64,000 nt of DNA from Heterohyrax brucei (lineage: Eukaryota; Chordata; Mammalia; Hyracoidea; Procaviidae). Both the position numbers and the translations under genes were made by a program. The stretch is taken from NCBI GenBank assembly GCA_028571685.1, contig CM053143.1:157102329-157166328 (forward strand), written 5' to 3'. Each line of letters opens with the position of its first letter. Within the stretch, counting starts at the first letter, position 1. Below the pieces are notes generated by a model that did not search any database, was not told where the DNA came from, and saw nothing but the letters and a program-made list of their open reading frames with translations. Of the stretch, positions 45,656 to 58,556 are shown in pieces.

Positions 45656-46620
45656 GATTTGTCTGACTAGCAAGCTGAAGCAGACAACCAAGTTGCCCAA
45701 CTGGAGACTGGAAAATTACTCTGTAATTGAATTTCAATAGGTCGTCTCTAGAATTCTTCACCTGTGCTTGGGTAGATGCAGAGTAATGTTTGTCTTCCCT
45801 GATCTAAGCATCAAAATTAAGAACAAAGAAGGGATAGTTTCCATCTCCTCTGGCCAGTCTGTCCCTTCAGCACCATGTGCAAACTGCAGTATATTTAAAT
45901 AGCTGAGTCCTGAAAGTTACCCATTTTGCGTGTCTCCTGATATGTGCTCAATAGGAAGATTTCTGTAGGAGAGAGGGTGTCCTGTAGGATATTGACATTT
46001 CTTCAAGTTAAAGTGAGGAGAGTACGTTTGAATTGGCCTAGGCAAACCAATATACTTCAACATGATTTTGTTAGAGCTTTTTATTTTGTCCAAAATGAAT
46101 AACAATGTCAAAAATTTCTGCCATGGCTTTTGTTACTCTAAACCCTCAAAGATAATATCTGTGCCTGCCTTGTCTGACATCTGGTCCATTTTCACATACA
46201 GAAATAAGGCTAGTAAATGGTAAATGATAGTGCTGCAGGAATAAATTTCACAGAGCATTATTTCTGACTTAAAACAAATGTATACCCACTTTTTAAAAGA
46301 GATCTGTCATTTATTTCCATTAGAATTTGCATAAGTGGATTCTGCATTCATGCTTATTTTATGTATTATTCATTTGGCACATTTTGTGTAATACCTTCCT
46401 GTGGGTCCCGATTGTCTATTAAAAAGGAACAAACTCCTGAGCACCTGTTAGGGAAGACTCTTGGGGTCCATCCTCTTTTGTGACCCTAAATGTAGTCTTG
46501 TTTCCCAAGTCCTAACTTTGGTGTGAGATGACTCTCCCGCCAAGTCGATGTTTCTACAATTCCCTATTGTATGATTTCTCACACTCTTCATTTCCAAAAG
46601 TATGGAATATTGCAGCTCTG

Positions 46621-46647
46621 GATATATATATATATATATATATATTT
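46621..46647. repeat. (TA)n microsatellite
   Basis: A run of about 12 TA units, followed by TTTTTT. Confidence 0.85.
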
Positions 46648-46721
46648 TTTGGTACTTTGGAAATATGTATTTTCAGTCATAAATAACTATTTCAAAAGCT
46701 GTTTTTTCTGTGAAGTCTTAC

Positions 46722-46862
46722 GATTCCAGTTTGGTGGTGTAGCGGTTAAGAGCTGTGACTGTGTAACCATAAGGTCAGCAGTTCAAATCCACCACATGTT
46801 CCGTGGAAACTCTGTGGCACAGTTCTATTGAGAATCAACCAGACAGTGATGGGTTTGCTTTT
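46722..46862 (+). repeat. AfroSINE-like SINE
   Basis: Forward copy: 'gtttggtggtgtagcggtta', 'ataaggtcagcagttcaaat', and the tail 'agtgatgggtttgctttttt'. The body is shortened. Confidence 0.82.
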
Positions 46863-48318
46863 TTCTTTTCTTCTGTGAATGCTTTCACCCCTGAAGGAAC
46901 CAAAGTGAGAACATCACTTATATGTTGTCTTTCTTGGCATGACAAGCTGCCTAAGGACAGCAGTGTGGAATTCCTAATCATTGTGTTCCTCTAAGCATCT
47001 GGTCTGCTGCATCCATGGACATCACCTAAGGCTGCCTATCTACTGAATGAAAGTAGACCTTTGCTTTGTTATTTTATGAAGATTATTCCGGAAATCTCGT
47101 TGCATTGTTTTAGAATTATCTCTTAACTTCCTTTGATTAGTTCATTGACTTTTCCTTTTCTTGTATCTTAGAAATCTGTAATGGATGATCATTTAAAACT
47201 GGCTTTTGTGAGTTTTATGAAATTCTGCAGGATATGTGTTGTCACACAAGATTTGAGGCCTGTGGGTTATATAACCTACCAGTAGAAAAAAAATGGTTCT
47301 CTGCTAGGTTTATGTTTCAGTGCCCGTGAGGAAGTCTGTGAGCTGCTTGTTTCTGCCAGTTGTGATTTGGTTTTTCATTTGACAGTCAGCTTCTCAAAAT
47401 ATAGTAACCATACCATTCTCAGAGTTTCTACCTATTTTTTATTGTTTTTCCTTTTAGTTGTTTTTGAGGCCATATATCATTTTGCTTGCTTTCTTCTGCT
47501 GCTCGTTACCACCTGAGATTCTAAAGATGAGATGAGGGAAACTGAAGTAGTGATTTAATATATTTTCTCTTTTAACTTCTTAATTACATTAACATAATTT
47601 CATATTTACAGAAAAGTTACAAAATAGTACACATAATTGCCATATACTACATTTTTTGCAAATACTGTGCCCGTGTAAATAACACACCCACATGCATCAC
47701 ACACAAAGTATGCCTAGAAAAAGAGCTTGTAAGGGCATTGCACTGTTGGCAGAAATGTCTAATACAAGTGTTATTTGAGTGAAAATAAAGACCTTTCACC
47801 AGACTTCCGAAATACTGTCATTTTTAATATTATCCTTTCTGTGTATATAAATGTACACTTTTCACATGTATATATGTATATATCTACATAAACACTTTTT
47901 TTTCAGAATTAAGAGTTAGCTGTGCACTTGATACACTATTCCTCTAAGTACCTCAGTTTGCATTTGTTGAAAACAGTTATTCACTAACTTAACCACAGTT
48001 GAGATACCAAAATTATGTAATCTGTATACTTCATCCACGGAATCTAATATACAGAATTCTTTAATTAGCGTAACATGTATGGATCTGATAATTTTTTTAA
48101 ATGTCAATCAGATGTTACTTATATTGTTTAATTCTTGTCAGTACCTTAGAGTTTGAGAGTTATTGGAATCTCTAGACTCTAGATGCAAGATGGTGAAGTG
48201 ATAATTTAAAAATAATTCTCTTTATCTAGGGAAACTGAAAATTTCAGATAATTTTTTCTTTCCCAGTTTTTTTTATTTGAAAAACTTGAGTTTAATATTT
48301 TACTATACTTGTTCAGAG

Positions 48319-48374
48319 ATCTAGGGTCGCCATGAGTTGGATCCAACTTGATGGCACTTGGCTTTGGCTTGGCT
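48319..48374 (+). repeat. Bare SINE/RTE 3' tail
   Basis: Only the terminal block is present: 'ctagggtcgccatgagttgg' followed by 'cttgatggcacttggctttg'. No head or body precedes it. Confidence 0.6.
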
Positions 48375-49008
48375 GTTCAGAGATCTCTTTGTCAGAGTAT
48401 AGTTAGCCCTTGTAGGATATCATTAAAACCTATAGAAAATAATACAAATCTTTTATAGTTTTCATGTTAGTGTCTTTCACTGAAAATGCATAATACATGG
48501 GATAATTTTTTTTTCCTCTTGCTCTGTTGGAAAGTGTTGATGCCTGTTAATTTTTGGCAGTGCAAAAACAGATCGTGTAGTCATTCTTTCTGGCTGGTGT
48601 TCATCCTTTTTGTTTGAAATCTTTCACATTTATATTTTCCCTATGTAGGGATCAGTCAATTACAAATGATAACATAGACAGTCTTGGAATGTGTTTTGAA
48701 AACAACTAGAAGACTTAAGATATTTGACATAAGACTTAAGACATTTGCAGACAATCTTCAGAATTCCGTAGGAGTAGAGCAAGCCTGACCAGACCCATGT
48801 CTAAGATGTCATCTTCTTCCCAGCTCTGCTCCCTGTAATTAGACTCTTGTGATACATCTGTATTTCACCTTTTTAGAAACTACTCAGAATTTTTTCAACT
48901 TTTATTTAAATGAGATGCATAACCTTTAAGATCGTTTCTAACTTTATTGTAACTACTCAGTTAAATAGTAGCATTTAATCACTTTCCCTCTTTTATTAAC
49001 TCTGTACT

Positions 49009-49036
49009 CCGACTCGACAGCACTTGGTTTGGCAAT
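49009..49036 (+). repeat. Bare SINE/RTE 3' tail
   Basis: 'ctccgactcgacagcacttg' plus 'gtttggc', an isolated tail like 48319-48374. Confidence 0.5.
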
Positions 49037-49660
49037 CAGTAAGAATCATCAATCATATCTCTATTTGGTAGTTAATTTTTTTTATATGTATTTTCGTGGC
49101 TATATTGATTAGGATATTATAGTAACCTATAATTTTATTGTACTTTCTAAAATGGTATTCTTGTTTTACAGTTGACATATTAGCAGAATTTGGTTTGGTA
49201 TACTTGAAAAGTATTATTGATTCCATAATCACATTTCTTTGTTTGGGCCTTATTTTTTATGTATGTCTGACCTTCTTGCTTTTTCTTGTTCTTCAGCCCT
49301 GGACTATTTCTAATTTGGGTTCATCAGCCTTTGTAAACAGTCATTTGTATCCGTACTGCAATTTTTAAAGCATTTTACTACTTGCTCGAATTGTGTGTTT
49401 TGAAATTCCATTTACCCACGGTTACATGCAAACAGCGTGGCCAGCCTCTCCTGTCTCTTTTGCTGCTTCCAGACTTTGAGGTTGCATGGTATTGCCTGAG
49501 TTAGGAAAACATGTCTCTTAACCCATTTTTGTGTGTGCATGGTCATTTCTATCTTTTTTTTTTTTTTTTTTTCCCAAATCCTAATCTGGGCGTAATCTAG
49601 TAATTGGTGATCTTGATGGCTTATTTTTTTATGTGTGATTTTTATTTTTACCTTAGTAAT

Positions 49661-49787
49661 ATAGGCACAGAGTAGAACTGCCCCTTAGAGTTTCCAAGAA
49701 GTGGCTAGTGGATTCACACTACGAGCATTTGACGTTATCAGCTGAAGCATGCAATAGCTCTTAACCACTGTGCCACCAAGGCCCCTT
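49661..49787 (-). repeat. AfroSINE-like SINE, partial
   Basis: Reverse copy without its tail: 'gcacagagtagaactgcccc', 'agtttccaagaagtggctag', and a head ending 'ctgtgccaccaaggcccct'. Confidence 0.78.
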
Positions 49788-50436
49788 AACTGCACACAGT
49801 TATTTAAAAAAAAAAAAAAAAAAAGTTTGTCTCTTGACTTTTATTCATAGGTATTATCTATCATTTTTCTTGGATAAATTTTATCATTTACACCTTTTTT
49901 CTTAGAGATAATGTTAGCTGGATGTTGAATTTTATGGCTCAATCATCTGATTTTATCTTTTTTCCCTTTCTGAGAAAGTTCTTTTTCCAAGATTTATTTT
50001 GATTTATTATTATTTGTAATTACATATTTTTAATACCAGGAAGTGATTATCTGGACTAATTTCACTTATTCCCAATATACAGCCCCTGATTTCTTTCTCA
50101 GCACTCTGAGTAGCCAGTTACCTTCTTATTATGATGATAAACACATGCATTTTTAGTTATTTTATTAGGTTTCTTTGCTGTATTTAATTTGAAATAGTTC
50201 ACTCTTTTTTCTGCAGTATCCACTTCTCACATGCTTTATTAAGTTTTATCGTCTCCTACTTTAGATTTTCAGCTACCGTTTTCATTCTAAAGACTTGCTA
50301 ATTATCACAAACTTCTTTGCCCATAATATGCAGATTTATAGATTGATCTACCTAATGGGTCTTCCTACTTGGATTTCCAGCAGAGTACTTCTTTTTATCT
50401 AAAAGGATACTCAGATTATATGTACTAGGGAAAAAA

Positions 50437-50489
50437 ACAAACAAACTCATTGCCATCGAGTCGATTCTGACACATAGTAACCCTATGGA
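50437..50489 (-). repeat. AfroSINE-like SINE, tail fragment
   Basis: 'aaactcattgccatcgagtc' and 'gattctgacacatagtaacc', ending abruptly where the next full copy starts. It is probably an older SINE cut by that insertion. Confidence 0.65.
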
Positions 50490-50661
50490 AAACCAAACCA
50501 AGCCCAACACCACTACTGTTGAGTCAATTCTGACTCATAATGACCCCGTAGGACAGATAAAACTGCCCCATAGGGTTTCCCAGAAGCAGTTGGTGAATTG
50601 AAACTGCTCATCTTTGGGCTGGTAGCCAAGCTTTTTACTACTGTGCCACCATGGCTCCAGA
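50490..50661 (-). repeat. AfroSINE-like SINE, full length
   Basis: Reverse copy starting 'aaaccaaaccaagcccaaca' through 'tgaccccgtaggacagataa' to the head 'ctgtgccaccatggctcc'. Confidence 0.88.
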
Positions 50662-50739
50662 TGTGCTAGAACAATTTCTCATTTATTCTAAATAAAAATA
50701 CAAATCACTACCCACCTTTTAACTAAGAATGACAGAAAC

Positions 50740-51090
50740 ATTCTTAAGTTTGCACTATGCCCTTATCCAGTCCATCTTTTATCTCCGTAAAATGTATGCA
50801 CTTGTGTGGGTGCATGTCTTTCTCTTTGTGTCTGTCCGTCTCTCCCTCCCTCTCTGCCTTGATTTTTCTTCCTTCATCCTTACCTGTACTGTCCTGATTT
50901 GGGTCCTCTCTACCTCTCACTGAATGTTCTGTCAGCAGTGTCCTAACTGGCCACCTGCCTTTCACTTCACCTCTCTCAGATCCATTTTTCACAATAAGCA
51001 AAGTGTGTAAAACTGAAATTGACTATATTCCTTTTGAAACCATTTAGATGACTCACTATCTCACTTAGAAATTCAAGACTTGGTGCACTT
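50740..51090 (+). repeat. Probable L2 LINE remnant
   Basis: Words resembling the L2 3' coding part: 'gtcctaactggccacctgcc', 'cctctctcagatccattttt', 'gatgactcactatctcactt'. Diverged; tentative. Confidence 0.4.
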
Positions 51091-51186
51091 TTTTATAAAT
51101 TTGGAAAAAAAAAACAAAAACCTAGATTGTATTTTAGGCTTTCCAAGTCAGGTAGTCTTTGCTATAATTACTCATTTCTGTCTTTG

Positions 51187-51352
51187 TAGCAGAAACACTG
51201 GTGGCGTAGTGGTTAAGCATTATGTCTACTGACCAAAAGCTTGGCAGTTGCAGTCCATCAGGCAGTTGTTGGAAACCGTGGGTCAGTTCTACTCTGTCTT
51301 ACAGAGTCACTATGAGTCAGAATTGACTCAACAGCAGTGGGTTCATGGGTCC
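51187..51352 (+). repeat. AfroSINE-like SINE, full length
   Basis: Forward copy: 'acactggtggcgtagtggtt', 'actctgtcttacagagtcac', 'tgactcaacagcagtgggtt'. Confidence 0.87.
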
Positions 51353-51923
51353 TTACAGCTAGAAAGCCTTCACAGACAATCTGGAAGCAAGTAGATGTGG
51401 TTGTTTTCCACTACAGCTTCATTTTACAAGAATAGGTGATGGGCTAGGTTTGGCTGATGGGTCCTGTACAAGATGAATTTTGATTCCCCTACCAAGCTAT
51501 TCAGGGAACTGTAGACTTGAACACCTTTTTACTTTGCATACCTACCTGATAGCAGTCACAGTCTCACATTTTACATCACATTTTTTTAAATTCCTGATAC
51601 TCTGGGACATCTGTCTTCGAAAGTTCCAGCTGTTTTACAGCAGTTTTGTGTTGTTTTTGTTTTTTTTTTTTTAATAGATCTGCCTGCTCCCCTGATCTTC
51701 TGTGCTATAATCATTTCTGTCTTGTACATCCCTAGTTACTACATAGTACGTTTTTTTGGGAGGACATAGTTAGACAGGTTTGTATCTCATGCAGTTATTG
51801 CATACTCTGTACAGTATAGCAAATGTTTATATTTATTTAAATCCAGTCATAATTTAACACCACAGTTAAAATAATTTTTTTTCTATAGTATACTTATTTC
51901 ATTGATTTGTTTTAAATTCACAG

Positions 51924-52068
51924 AGCCAAATAAAAAGTGGTGTGTTTTGGAAGGAGGTTTTTTGAGTTACTACGAAAATGATAAGTCGACCACACCTAAT
52001 GGCACCATTAATATCAATGACGTTGTCTGCTTGGCTATACACAAAGAGGACTTCTATTTAAGTACCGG
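51924..52068 (+). CDS. ARAP2: ARAP2 exon: first half of PH3
   Basis: The exon is 145 bases. It completes a Glu codon begun upstream and ends with two bases of a Gly codon. It encodes PNKKWCVLEGGFLSYYENDK, strands 1-3 of PH3, where KKWCVL is the typical start of a PH core and the basic residues face the membrane. STTPNGTININDVVCLAIHK and EDFYLST follow. The acceptor is TTCACAG and the donor CCGG/GTAGGT. Confidence 0.95.
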
Positions 52069-52799
52069 GTAGGTCTAACATTAACCAGTCAAAAGCGAAA
52101 GTGTTTTCAGATATTTATCACACCAGGTAATAAGAGTTGTGTTATCAGTTCGCTTCTTCAGTTGCTTCTTTTTTTCCTTATGTCTGCTGAGTTACAGTTT
52201 CTGCCTTAAACTTAGATAATTCAACAAAAAGTAGGAAAATTTGAATATTATACTAGGTAATATGAAAGGCCAAGATGTTCTCAGGTAAACCTAAGGCAAT
52301 TTGTAACATTGTAATTTTGAACAGTATAGTCCTCAAATGTTTATAATTTACTGATTTTGTAAAATAATGAAATATGATTGCAAAGTTGTTGCATGATTTT
52401 AAGGAGAAATGTGGTTAAAACAGACCACAAAGGAGACAATATCAATAATGATTTGTATACATTAAACAAGATACTCAGACATTTAAGAGCATATTACAAT
52501 GCTAAATCCCTTAGTGATTTACTTTGGCACCTTAATGCTCTAAAACAATTACAGTTAAAAAAGTTAAGTTTTATTAGTTTAATATGTTTGACTCAGAATA
52601 GTTTAATAATTTTTAGAAACAGACAATCTGGGATGTTTGGTGTGAAAGTTTCTCATCAAATTTCCTGATATAAATAATAGAAAAGTACAGATACTAAAAT
52701 CTGAGAAAATAAGCAACATAGGAGTTAATAATTTTGTGTGATAAGATAGAATTTGCAAAGCTATTCAATTTACACAAATTACAGCATACATATTGACAC

Positions 52800-52830
52800 T
52801 AATCTGACTCGATGGCACTTGGCTGGCAAT
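52800..52830 (+). repeat. Bare SINE/RTE 3' tail
   Basis: 'aatctgactcgatggcactt' then 'ggctggcaa'; isolated tail as at 48319 and 49009. Confidence 0.5.
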
Positions 52831-53199
52831 GACCTAGTTGAGATGACTCTTGTTTTCTAAATCTAGTTGGATTTTGTGAGGAACAAAACTGATTACTAGT
52901 TGGTTTGTTTTTGTTTAATCACAACAGTGATTTTCTTATAGACAGATCATTTACTGATGCTCATCACAGAATGCTAAAATAAATATATTTATTTTATTGA
53001 GTTGCTTAATTAATAAATGCACTATAACTTAACATTAATATTAACTTATATTAACACATAAACAGTAGAAAACAGAACAATCTTGCTAAAATATAACTGA
53101 TACAGGCAGATGTGTAAGGAGGGCATCTGCAATGAGACAAGATTAAAAATAATTGCTGCAGCTAGATTGTATGTTTCCTTAAACAACAGAAATTGAACT

Positions 53200-53860
53200 C
53201 ACTTTTGTAGACATGAAGAGTTAGGCAAATTTGTATTTTAAAAAGATTGCAAAGAAGTGGCAATTAAGAGATGGAACAGAGGCTATAATTGATGAGAGTT
53301 TATCCAGAGGAGAGATTTTTAAAAAAGAAGAGGATCAGTGAGCTGGAGAGAATCTTATGGCTGAAATGATAAGATTAAATGACTGACTGGGTAAAGAATG
53401 AATGTTACAGAGAAGAACAAATAAAATTCCTTGGTTTAAAACTATTTGATAATGTAGATGATGACACTTTAAAATAAGAACAGGAAAGGGTACAACAGGT
53501 TTCAGGTAAGAAATGAGAAAGAAGGAGATTTTAGCACAGGGTGTTTTGAGTTTTTGAGGTAATAGGCGTGCATATAGCTAGCGTATTATAGCAAATAGTT
53601 GGAGTTATGGATGAGGAACTCAAGAACTCAAGACAAGAGTGTTAATTCAGTTTTACCTAAGATAAGAAGACGAAATTTTGGGGTAGGATATGATGACTTA
53701 ACAAAGTTTGTGAAGACAAGAAAAGAGGTAATTGGACAATTGTTTGTGTAGTATTTTTGCACTGACCAGTTAGTCAGAGTAAACCAAGTGGGCATGGCTG
53801 GAGAGACCAGAGGAGAGTTGTGGACAGTGCTTTGCCATGTCAGACAGCTGATCTAAGTTT
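53200..53860. repeat. Old interspersed repeat, family not assigned
   Basis: Purine-rich text ('gtagatgatgacactttaaa', 'gggtacaacaggtttcagg', 'gggcatggctggagagacca') of the same style as 62150-62745 and 63435-63790. Probably a mammal-wide LINE-derived repeat. Confidence 0.3.
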
Positions 53861-54121
53861 GTAGCACATCAACAGTCATGTGGGGTAGAGTTCTTTTGGT
53901 TATTAAAAGGATATTGCTTTTGTCTAGCCCAGCACCTTCTTACTGAGATCACTACAATAAAATGTGAAGTATCGACTGAATAATATTGCAGATAAATAAA
54001 TAGATTTTATGGCATTATCTCATTTTCCTAAGAAATGTAACAGTGTAAACTTTGCACTATTGGTCTTCCTAAGAACCAGACATATAATTGATAGTGTTCT
54101 TTTAATTCACGTGACCTGTAG

Positions 54122-54224
54122 GCCTGTCTTTACCTTTGAGATCTACTTAACCTCAGAACGTGTGTTTTTATTTGGAGCTGAGACATCTCAAGCACAAAGA
54201 AGATGGACAGAGGCAATAGCCAAG
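54122..54224 (+). CDS. ARAP2: ARAP2 exon: second half of PH3
   Basis: The exon is 103 bases, completing a Gly codon and ending on a codon boundary. It encodes PVFTFEIYLTSERVFLFGAE, strands 5-7 of PH3, then the closing helix TSQAQRRWTEAIAK with the conserved PH tryptophan. The acceptor is CTGTAG and the donor CAAG/GTACTT. A fossil LTR begins only 25 bases past the donor. Confidence 0.95.
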
Positions 54225-54248
54225 GTACTTAAATATGGTATTACTATC

Positions 54249-54706
54249 TGTCTTAGGTATCCAGTGCTGCTGTAACAGAAATACCAACAAGTGCGTAGCT
54301 CTAACAAAGAGAAAGTCATTTTCTCCCAGAAAAATAGGCTAAAAGTCCAAATGCAGTTAGCTCCTGGGAAAGGCTTTCTCTATTGGCTCAAGAGGAAGGT
54401 ACTTATTGTCAACTTTTCCCTAGACTAGGAGATTCTCAGGCACAGAGTCCCCAAATCACAATGATGTGCTCTGTTCCCAGTGCTTTCTTAGTAGTATGAT
54501 GTCCCCACTGTCTGCCTCCTTCCCTTCCCTTTTATCTTTTAGGAGATTGACTGAACACAGCCAAGCATCTAGACTGAGTCCTCCCTGATGAACACAGTTG
54601 CTGCCAGGATTTGTAACATCTGGGAAAACTCACACAATACCAGAAATCATGGCCCAGCAAAATTAATACACACATTTTTGGAGGAACACAGTTCAATCCA
54701 TGACAC
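54249..54706 (-). mobile_element. Solo LTR, ERVL-MaLR-like
   Basis: Fossil LTR of the TGTCATGG family, minus orientation. On the plus strand it starts TGTCTTAG and ends CCATGACA. It is about 458 bases with no internal region. It looks nearly whole as a solo LTR, and flanking 5-mers match only loosely. Old. Confidence 0.62.
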
Positions 54707-54849
54707 AGTCCTAAATCAAAGGAACCTTGGTGACACAGTGTTTAGTAACTGTTTGTCTGCTCACTGAAAGGTTGGCAGTTCAAACTCACCAATGACTCCT
54801 GGGGAAAAAGACCTGGCAGTCTGCTGATGTAAAGATTACAATCATGGAA

Positions 54850-57800
54850 TGTGAATGGACTGAACTCTCCAGTAAACAGACATTGAGTGACATCTTGGAT
54901 CAAAAGACACAACCCATCCATATGTTGACTACAGGAAGCTCACCTTAGACTTAAAGATATGAACAAACTGAAAATTAAAGGATGGAAGAATATATATCAA
55001 CCTAACATTACACAAAGAAGAGCGAGTATGGCAATTCTAATCTCAGCTAAAATCGATTTTAATGTAATATCCACCATCGTGGACAAGGATAGACACTATT
55101 TATTGCTGAAAGGTTCAGTGCACAAGCAGGACTTAACAATATTAAGTGTTTACACACCTGATATTAGAGCACCTGAATACACCAAAGAAACACTGACTAC
55201 ACTCAAAAGGAGATAGATCACTCCACAGAAATAGTGGGAGACTTCAACACTGCAATCTCAATATTGGACAGATCATCTAGAAAAAAGCTCAGTAAAGACA
55301 CAGAAGACCTTATTGCCACAATTAACCAACTAGACCTCATCGACATATACAGAACTTTCTATCCATCAACAGACAGCTACACTTTCTTCTCCAGTGCACA
55401 TGGAACATTCTCCAGAATACACCACGTGTTAAGACATAAAGCAATTCTCAACAAAATCCATACCATCGAATTAATGCAAAGCATCTTCTCAGATCACAAA
55501 ACCATAAAAGTCGAAATCAGTAACAGAAAAAACATAGATGGAAAATAGAATTCATGGAAACTGAACAACATCTTGTTCAAGAAACCATAGGTTATGGAAG
55601 AAATCAAGGATAAAATAAATTTGTGAATTCAATGAGAATGAAAACACTTCCTACCAGAACCTATGGGATACAGCCAAAGCAGTGCTCAGAGGTCAGTTTG
55701 TCTCCATAAATGCACACACTTGGAAGGAAGGAAGAAACCAAACCAAAGAACTAACCCTATAGCTTGAACAAGTAGAGAGAGAACAACAGAGGCACCTCTC
55801 AGGCACAAGAAGAAAACAGATCATAAAGATTAGAGCAGAACTGATCGATTTAGAGAATAGAAGAACAATTGAAAAAATTGAAAAGACCAAAAGCTGGTTT
55901 TCTGAAAAGATAAACCAAATTCACAAACCATTGGCTAAACTTAATAAAGAAAAACAGGAAAGGAAACAAATAATTCAAATAAGAAATGAGAGGGGAGTTG
56001 TTATAACAGATCCAACAGAAATCAAAAATGCCATAACAGAATACTATGAAAGTCTGTACTCTAACAAATTTGAAAACCTAGAGAAAATGGGTGAATTCTG
56101 TGATTCATATCACCTACCCAAATTATCACAAGGTGAAGCAGAACAACTTAATAAAACCACCACACAGGAAGAGATTGAAAAAGTCATCAAAAAACTACCA
56201 GTGAAACAAAGCCCGGGCCCAGATCGCTTCACTGCAGAATTCCACCAAGCTTTTAGAGATTATCTACAAAGGGATGGAATACTCCCAAATTCATTTTATG
56301 AAGCAATTGTAACCCTGGTACTAAAGCCACGGGAAGACCCAACCAAAAAGGAAAACTGCAGACTGATATCACTCATGAATCTAGATGCAAAAATCTTCAA
56401 CAAAATTCTTGACAACAGAATACAACAATGTATCAAAAAAATAATCCATCATGACCAAGTTGGGTTCATACCAGGAATGCAAGGCTGGTTCAACATCAGA
56501 AAAAACAATTAATGTAATCAACCACGTAAATACCACAAAAGAACCACCTGATCTTGTCCATTGATGCAGAAAAGGCATTTGATAAAAGTTCAACACCCAT
56601 TCATGCCAAAAACTCTCAGCAAAATAGAAATAGACGGCAAATTCCTCAATGCATTGAGGGCCATTTATACAAAGCCAACTGCCTACATCATCCTGAATGG
56701 AGAGAGCCTGAAACAATTTCCCTTGAGAATGGGAACTAGACAAGGATGCCCACTCTCACCTCTCCTGTTCAACATTGTACTAGAAGTTCTAGCCATAGCA
56801 ATTAGACAAGACCAAGAAATAAATGGCATCGGCGTTGGCAAAGAACTAAAAATCTCCCTATTTGCAGATGATATGATTGTATATGCAGAGCATCCTAAAG
56901 AATCCATAAGGAAACTACTCAAACCGATAGAAGAGTTCAGCAAAGTCTCAAGATACAAGATAAACGTAAGTAAATCAGTAGGATTCCTTTACACCAATGA
57001 GATTGTTAATGAATAAATTAATGTTAATGAAAATTGTTAATGAAGAAATCACCAAATCAATACCATTGACTGTAGCTCCTAAGAAGATAAAGTACCTAGG
57101 AATAAATCTAACCAGAGAAATAAGAGACCTTTACAAAGAGAACTACAAGTCCTTACTACAGGAAACTAAGAGAGACTGCTATAAATGGAGAAGCCTACAC
57201 TGCTCATGGATAGCAAGACTTAACTTTATGAAAATATCTATTTTATCCAAAGCAATCTACTTATATAATGCAATCTCAATACAAATTCCAGTGACATTTT
57301 TTAATGAGATAGAGAAACAAATCACCAGCTTTGTTTGGAAAGGGAAGAAGAAGCTCTGGGTAAGTAAAGCACTACTGAAGAAGAAGACCACACTGGGAGG
57401 TCTCTCACTACCCAACTTTAGAACCTGTTCCACTGCAACAGTAATCAAAACAGCCTGGTACTGGTACAAAAACAGACAGATAGATCAATGGAACAGAACT
57501 GAGACCCCAGAGATGACACCATCTCATGAACAAATGGTACTGGCAAAATTGGATATCCATCTACAGTAAATTGAAACAAGACCCATATCTTACACTTGAT
57601 ACAAAAACCAACTCAAACTGGATAAAAGACCTAAATATCAATTCTAGCATGATAAAGCTCATCCAAGAAAAAGTAGGAACAACAATGGAAGTTTTAATAC
57701 ACAATGTAGACAGACTTCAGAATCTGTCAAACTACAAACAACAGAAAGTAGATAAATGAGAACTACTAAGAATCATCCAAAGACTTTATTTTTTGCTCAT

Positions 57801-58556
57801 CCAAGACTTTATTAATAGAATTAAAAGACCACCTACAGAATGGGAAAAAATATTTGACAACTATATGTCAGACTGATACCTGATCTCCATAATCTATAAG
57901 ATACTACAAAATATCAATAAGAAAAAGGTAAATCATCTAATTAAGCAATGGGCAAAGGAGATGGACAGAGCCTTCTCTAAAGAGGAGATCCAGGCAGCCA
58001 AAGAACACGTGCAGACATGCTCACAATCATTAGCTGTTAGAGAAAATCAAATCAAAACTACAGTGAGATGCCATCTCACCCCAACAAGGTTGGCCGTGGT
58101 CCAAAAAACACAAAACAATAAATGCTGGAGAGGCTGTGGAGTTGAACTCTCTTACACTGTTGGTGAGATTGCAAAATGGTGCAACCTCTTTGAAAAGCAA
58201 TCTGGTGCTTCCTTAAAAGCAGGATATAGATACACCATTTGACCCAGTAATTCCACTGCTTGGAATATATCCTACAGAATCCAGGCCGTTCACACCAACG
58301 GATACATGCACGCGAATGTTTATCGCAGCATGGTCCACGATAGCAAAAAGATGGAATCAACCCAGATACCCAACAACAAAGGAATGCATAAGTAAACTGT
58401 GGTATATATACACTCAGTGGAACACTATGCAATGATAAAGACCAATGATGATTTTTAGGAAACATCTCATAACCTGGTTTCAATTGGAGGACATTATGCT
58501 GAGTGAAAGTAGTCAGCTAAAAAAGGACAAATCTTGTATGAGACCCCTGCTGTAAG
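54850..58556 (+). pseudogene. L1 ORF2 remnant, heavily broken
   Basis: Endonuclease pieces (MNKLKIKGWKNIY, FSDHKTIKVEI) are followed by reverse transcriptase pieces ([39 protein letters not shown]) and the C-terminal part (NNKCWRGCG). The catalytic FADD is intact here, but the frame changes many times between 54959 and 58242. Compared with the 26.9 kb copy, about a dozen RT codons are missing near 56260 ([10 protein letters not shown]) and more near 57520. No activity is possible. Confidence 0.88.

Larger units (their letters stand above)
41506..51923 (+). other. ARAP2: ARAP2 intron, 10.4 kb
   Basis: Phase-1 intron from GTATCT to TTCACAG. It holds SINEs (41731, 42493, 45250, 46722, 49661, 50437-50661, 51187), three bare SINE/RTE tails, an L2 3' part, a MIR, an L1 tail and a possible retropseudogene. 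41950-42490, 42670-43220, 45660-46720, 46870-48315, 49040-49660 and 51355-51920 show nothing I can name beyond AT-richness and homopolymers. Confidence 0.8.
52069..54121 (+). other. ARAP2: ARAP2 intron, 2.05 kb
   Basis: Phase-2 intron from GTAGGT to CTGTAG. It contains a bare SINE/RTE tail at 52800-52830 and an old repeat of uncertain family at about 53200-53860. The rest is AT-rich and unremarkable. Confidence 0.8.
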
